From positions 1 to 42,336 of the forward strand of contig CAJUDL010000031.1 of assembly GCA_910585285.1 (NCBI GenBank): 42,336 nucleotides of DNA. The letters run 5' to 3'. Numbering within the stretch: the first letter of the stretch is position 1; the number at the start of each line of letters is the position of its first letter. The stretch comes from an uncultured Muribaculaceae bacterium (GTDB lineage: Bacteria; Bacteroidota; Bacteroidia; Bacteroidales; Muribaculaceae). The translations under genes and the position numbers were made by a program. A model generated the notes under the pieces. It worked only from the letters and a program-made list of their open reading frames with translations, searched no databases and had not been told where the DNA came from. Shown here in pieces: positions 39,902 to 42,336 of the stretch.

Positions 39902-40714
39902 ATGAATAAGCAAGATCAAAATATTAAACTTCAGGTCCTCATCTGCACTCTCGGGGAAGCGGGAATCAAGCGCATCGTTGAAGCGCATCATCCCAATGTT
40001 CCGGAAGTGGAATATCTTGTCAGCTGGCAATTGCCGGATGGGGATGTAGAAATCCCTGAAGAATTGAAGCGAAGGAGAGATTTCAAAATCATAAAATCCA
40101 ATACCATCGGGATTGCCATCAATCGTAATAATGCAATCGATAACGCTACTGCTCCGATTGCAATAATAACTGACGATGACGTTACATATACAAAAGAAGA
40201 ACTTCTTAATGTCGTCATGCAGCATGAATATCATCCTGAAGCAGATTTAATAACATTTAAATACGCATCATCCAAATATCCCAAGACATATCCAGACAAC
40301 ATATTTAACCTAAAAAAAACTCCGAAAGGTTATTATGTTTCGTGTATTGAAATCACGTTCAAAACACAAAAAATTAAAAACAGAGTCTCATTCAATAAAC
40401 ATTTTGGTTTTCATACAACTTTTCATGGAGGAGAAGAGGATGTTTTCATTTATGATGCCGTTAAATCCGGTCTGATTTGCATTTTCATCCCTAATTTTTT
40501 AGGGACGCATAACCACTCAACAACCGGAGATAGAGACACGAATAAGCCGGAATCAATAATTACAAAAGGAGCTATATTTTATCATACCCATAAATGGACA
40601 TGGCCGTTAAGAATGATGATTCATGCAAAACGGAACAAATCATTATCGATGTATAATTATTGTAAAAATTGGATAGCGGGAATTAAAGATGCTATTATAT
40701 ATCAGGTCTTTTAA
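39902..40714 (+). CDS. GT2-like glycosyltransferase
   Basis: 270 residues with a GT-A type fold: KLQVLICTLGEAGIKRIVEA at the N-terminus, SNTIGIAINRNNAIDNA as the helix that contacts the nucleotide sugar, and the metal motif APIAIITDDDVTYTKEEL. Later HGGEEDVFIYDAVKSG looks like the catalytic-base region, and FLGTHNHSTTGDR may bind the donor. No membrane segment is evident. The start is the ATG at 39902, set by a promoter six bases upstream. The frame is open back to 39569, but that part is REP-like sequence. It is followed 18 bases later by a GT-C gene, probably in the same transcript. Base composition turns AT-rich from here on, unlike the RAYT gene before it. Confidence 0.85.
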   Translation: MNKQDQNIKLQVLICTLGEAGIKRIVEAHHPNVPEVEYLVSWQLPDGDVEIPEELKRRRDFKIIKSNTIGIAINRNNAIDNATAPIAIITDDDVTYTKEELLNVVMQHEYHPEADLITFKYASSKYPKTYPDNIFNLKKTPKGYYVSCIEITFKTQKIKNRVSFNKHFGFHTTFHGGEEDVFIYDAVKSGLICIFIPNFLGTHNHSTTGDRDTNKPESIITKGAIFYHTHKWTWPLRMMIHAKRNKSLSMYNYCKNWIAGIKDAIIYQVF

Positions 40715-40732
40715 TTTATTATATCATAGGAA

Positions 40733-42336
40733 ATGATTAAAAAACTACAATACGTTCTTCCGTTTTTATATTTTTTAGCCGGTATTTTAGCTCTTTTTGT
40801 GGGCATATCCTCAACGTCATTATATGGAGACGAGGCATACCAAGCTTTATGTGTCAGGTTTTACTGTGATTCTCCTTTAGCCATGATGATTTTTTATATC
40901 GGAAATTTATGGACAAATGTTTTTGGAGATTCATTTTTATCATTAAGAATCCTTGCTCGCCTTTGTTATTTATTTGCTATAGGCATTGGCAGTATATATC
41001 TTTTTGAAAGAATAAAAAATATTAGAATCACATCCATCATTTTTTTATTTGGATGTTTAATTGCCGCAATTGGTGGCTTTGACATATATAACTGGGACAC
41101 AGGAAACTATCCTATAACTGCACTAACAATTGTATTAATTCTTAAATATGTAGAGAAACCTTCGATTAAGACAACATTAATATGCAGCATTATTATAGCA
41201 CTTATGCCATTATTTAGAATCACAAACATAATTTTTGTTTTGTTATGGCCTTGTTTGATATTCATTATAAATAAGAGAAATAAATATGGGAATTCTATTG
41301 CTTTAATCTTATCAATTATATTTTTAACGATCATCACGTGGATAACATGCACATTAATAATGACCGGTTCTATTAATAATTATATCTCATCGTTTTCTAA
41401 AAACAACATTATTTCAGGACATTCAATTTCTGATATAAATATTTGGATATGGAGATTTAAATATCTTTTTCCTCTTAGATCATCTCATTGGATACCAATC
41501 GTCGTCTGTTTTATTTGTGCGGTTTTAGTTTATAGAATAAAATTCCATTATAAATTAATGGATTGTATAGCCTCTTTAATATGTATGCTCTCAGGTTGGT
41601 GCTCTTTAAAGTTAGTTGGTATGATATTTGGCTATAGTGGTCCCCTTTTTACTATTGGATTCCCAGCAATTATTATAATTTTATCATACATACCCTATAA
41701 AGCATTTATTAGCAATAATTCTTCATTCGAAATCTTAACAAATATAAATAGTTTTTATATTCAATCTATTGTTTTACTTTTATTCATAATATTACAAGGG
41801 ATAGGCTCTGATGCCATGTTCGAAAGATGGAATTCTTCTTATGCTCTCCCAATTTCAGTAGGATTAATATGGCATAAACTTAATAAAAATGATTTGAAAT
41901 TATTTCATCTATGGTTTAAATATTCATTTATTTCGATATTTACAATATTCATTTTTAAAACCTACCATACCCAAAAAGAATTCATCCATTCTGAAACCAA
42001 TTATGCAAAGATGCAAAAAATAAACATACCGATTGAATTTGACGAGACATATAGCCAAATAGATTCCATAATTAAGTCATTTCCAACTAACGAAAAATAT
42101 TGTTTTTGGGGCATCCATGGAAAGCCTTTAACTTATTGTTATGAAACGGAACCTGTTTTTCCTATTCAGTTATTTAATCCACAAATTAAAGATAGCTTAA
42201 TATTGAGTCATAATTGGCATAAAACAGATTGGATTTTCATTGTAAAAAATCCCGAAAAAAATGAATCTGACTCTGAATTATATATGTATATTTCTCAAAA
42301 ATTTAAAATTCATAAAGAAACAGAAGGATTCATTTT
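40733..42336 (+). CDS. GT-C membrane glycosyltransferase, cut by the window end
   Basis: 534 codons are open from ATG 40733 to the window edge without a stop. The protein is a multi-pass membrane protein: helix one is VLPFLYFLAGILALFVGI, followed by SLYGDEAYQALCV, where the acidic pair in the first periplasmic loop matches the catalytic site of PMT/ArnT-like GT-C enzymes. SPLAMMIFYIGNLW is the matching early motif. More helices follow up to about residue 415 (for example ILLICT-like and FISIFTIFIF stretches), then a soluble C-terminal part (YAKMQKINIPIEFDE). Such enzymes take sugars from undecaprenyl-phosphate donors, which the GtrB-like protein at 35490 could supply. The sequence is strikingly AT-rich, as often in transferred surface-glycan genes. 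Confidence 0.85.
   Translation, partial: MIKKLQYVLPFLYFLAGILALFVGISSTSLYGDEAYQALCVRFYCDSPLAMMIFYIGNLWTNVFGDSFLSLRILARLCYLFAIGIGSIYLFERIKNIRITSIIFLFGCLIAAIGGFDIYNWDTGNYPITALTIVLILKYVEKPSIKTTLICSIIIALMPLFRITNIIFVLLWPCLIFIINKRNKYGNSIALILSIIFLTIITWITCTLIMTGSINNYISSFSKNNIISGHSISDINIWIWRFKYLFPLRSSHWIPIVVCFICAVLVYRIKFHYKLMDCIASLICMLSGWCSLKLVGMIFGYSGPLFTIGFPAIIIILSYIPYKAFISNNSSFEILTNINSFYIQSIVLLLFIILQGIGSDAMFERWNSSYALPISVGLIWHKLNKNDLKLFHLWFKYSFISIFTIFIFKTYHTQKEFIHSETNYAKMQKINIPIEFDETYSQIDSIIKSFPTNEKYCFWGIHGKPLTYCYETEPVFPIQLFNPQIKDSLILSHNWHKTDWIFIVKNPEKNESDSELYMYISQKFKIHKETEGFI

Overview
This window is a piece of a Bacteroidota chromosome, most likely a gut Bacteroidales (a Muribaculaceae-like genome is my best guess). 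The reasons are a SusC/SusD pair with Bacteroidetes lipoproteins (BACON-type), repeated use of the Bacteroidetes promoter form (TTTG, 19-21 nt, TAnnTTTG), and start sites with almost no Shine-Dalgarno sequence. No rRNA, tRNA or CRISPR array was recognised.

Positions 1-17,700 are an accessory, defence-type island. From left to right it holds a DUF1016 (YhcG-like) nuclease, a full tyrosine integrase reading left, and an attachment-like core with a terminator. Next come a WYL regulator with a frameshifted DnaQ-like exonuclease, and two tandem copies of a 72-residue protein, the second behind a 292-nt highly structured insert. They are followed by an overlapping three-gene operon (KAP P-loop NTPase, DUF262 protein, DUF262+DUF1524 HNH protein) that looks like a GmrSD-related anti-phage system with an added NTPase. 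Beyond it lie a DUF4143 ATPase, an integrase remnant, a broken AlbA/Schlafen-type ATP-binding gene and a frameshifted RloC/PrrC-like ABC-type ATPase. Scar repeats recur at about 11.46, 13.69 and 17.52 kb, and the attachment-like core near 2.90 kb recurs at 17.46 kb. The island therefore appears to have grown by serial integration of cassettes, several of which are decaying.

Positions 17,700-25,200 are mostly core metabolism: a GNAT acetyltransferase with a leaderless-type promoter, an SLC13 permease with RCK_C domains, 2-keto-3-deoxygluconate kinase followed by a GltD-type oxidoreductase, and a tightly overlapping GT2 / phosphoribosyltransferase / HAD operon on the minus strand.

Positions 25,300-34,300 form a minus-strand SusCD locus: metallophosphoesterase lipoprotein, SusC, SusD, BACON-type lipoprotein, then a strong terminator. 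There is no glycoside hydrolase; the only enzyme is a phosphoesterase. Its upstream region (34,373-35,054) carries two nested inverted repeat pairs around promoter-like boxes and could be an invertible phase-variation switch.

Positions 35,400-42,336 are envelope glycan genes: a DPM1/GtrB-like glycosyltransferase, an LtaS-like sulfatase-fold membrane enzyme, a second GT2-type enzyme and a GT-C membrane glycosyltransferase cut by the window end. Between them sits a RAYT-type (IS200-like HUH) gene with REP-like palindromes inside its own reading frame and downstream. A separate MITE-like palindromic repeat occurs twice, in opposite orientation, at 20.35 and 32.14 kb.
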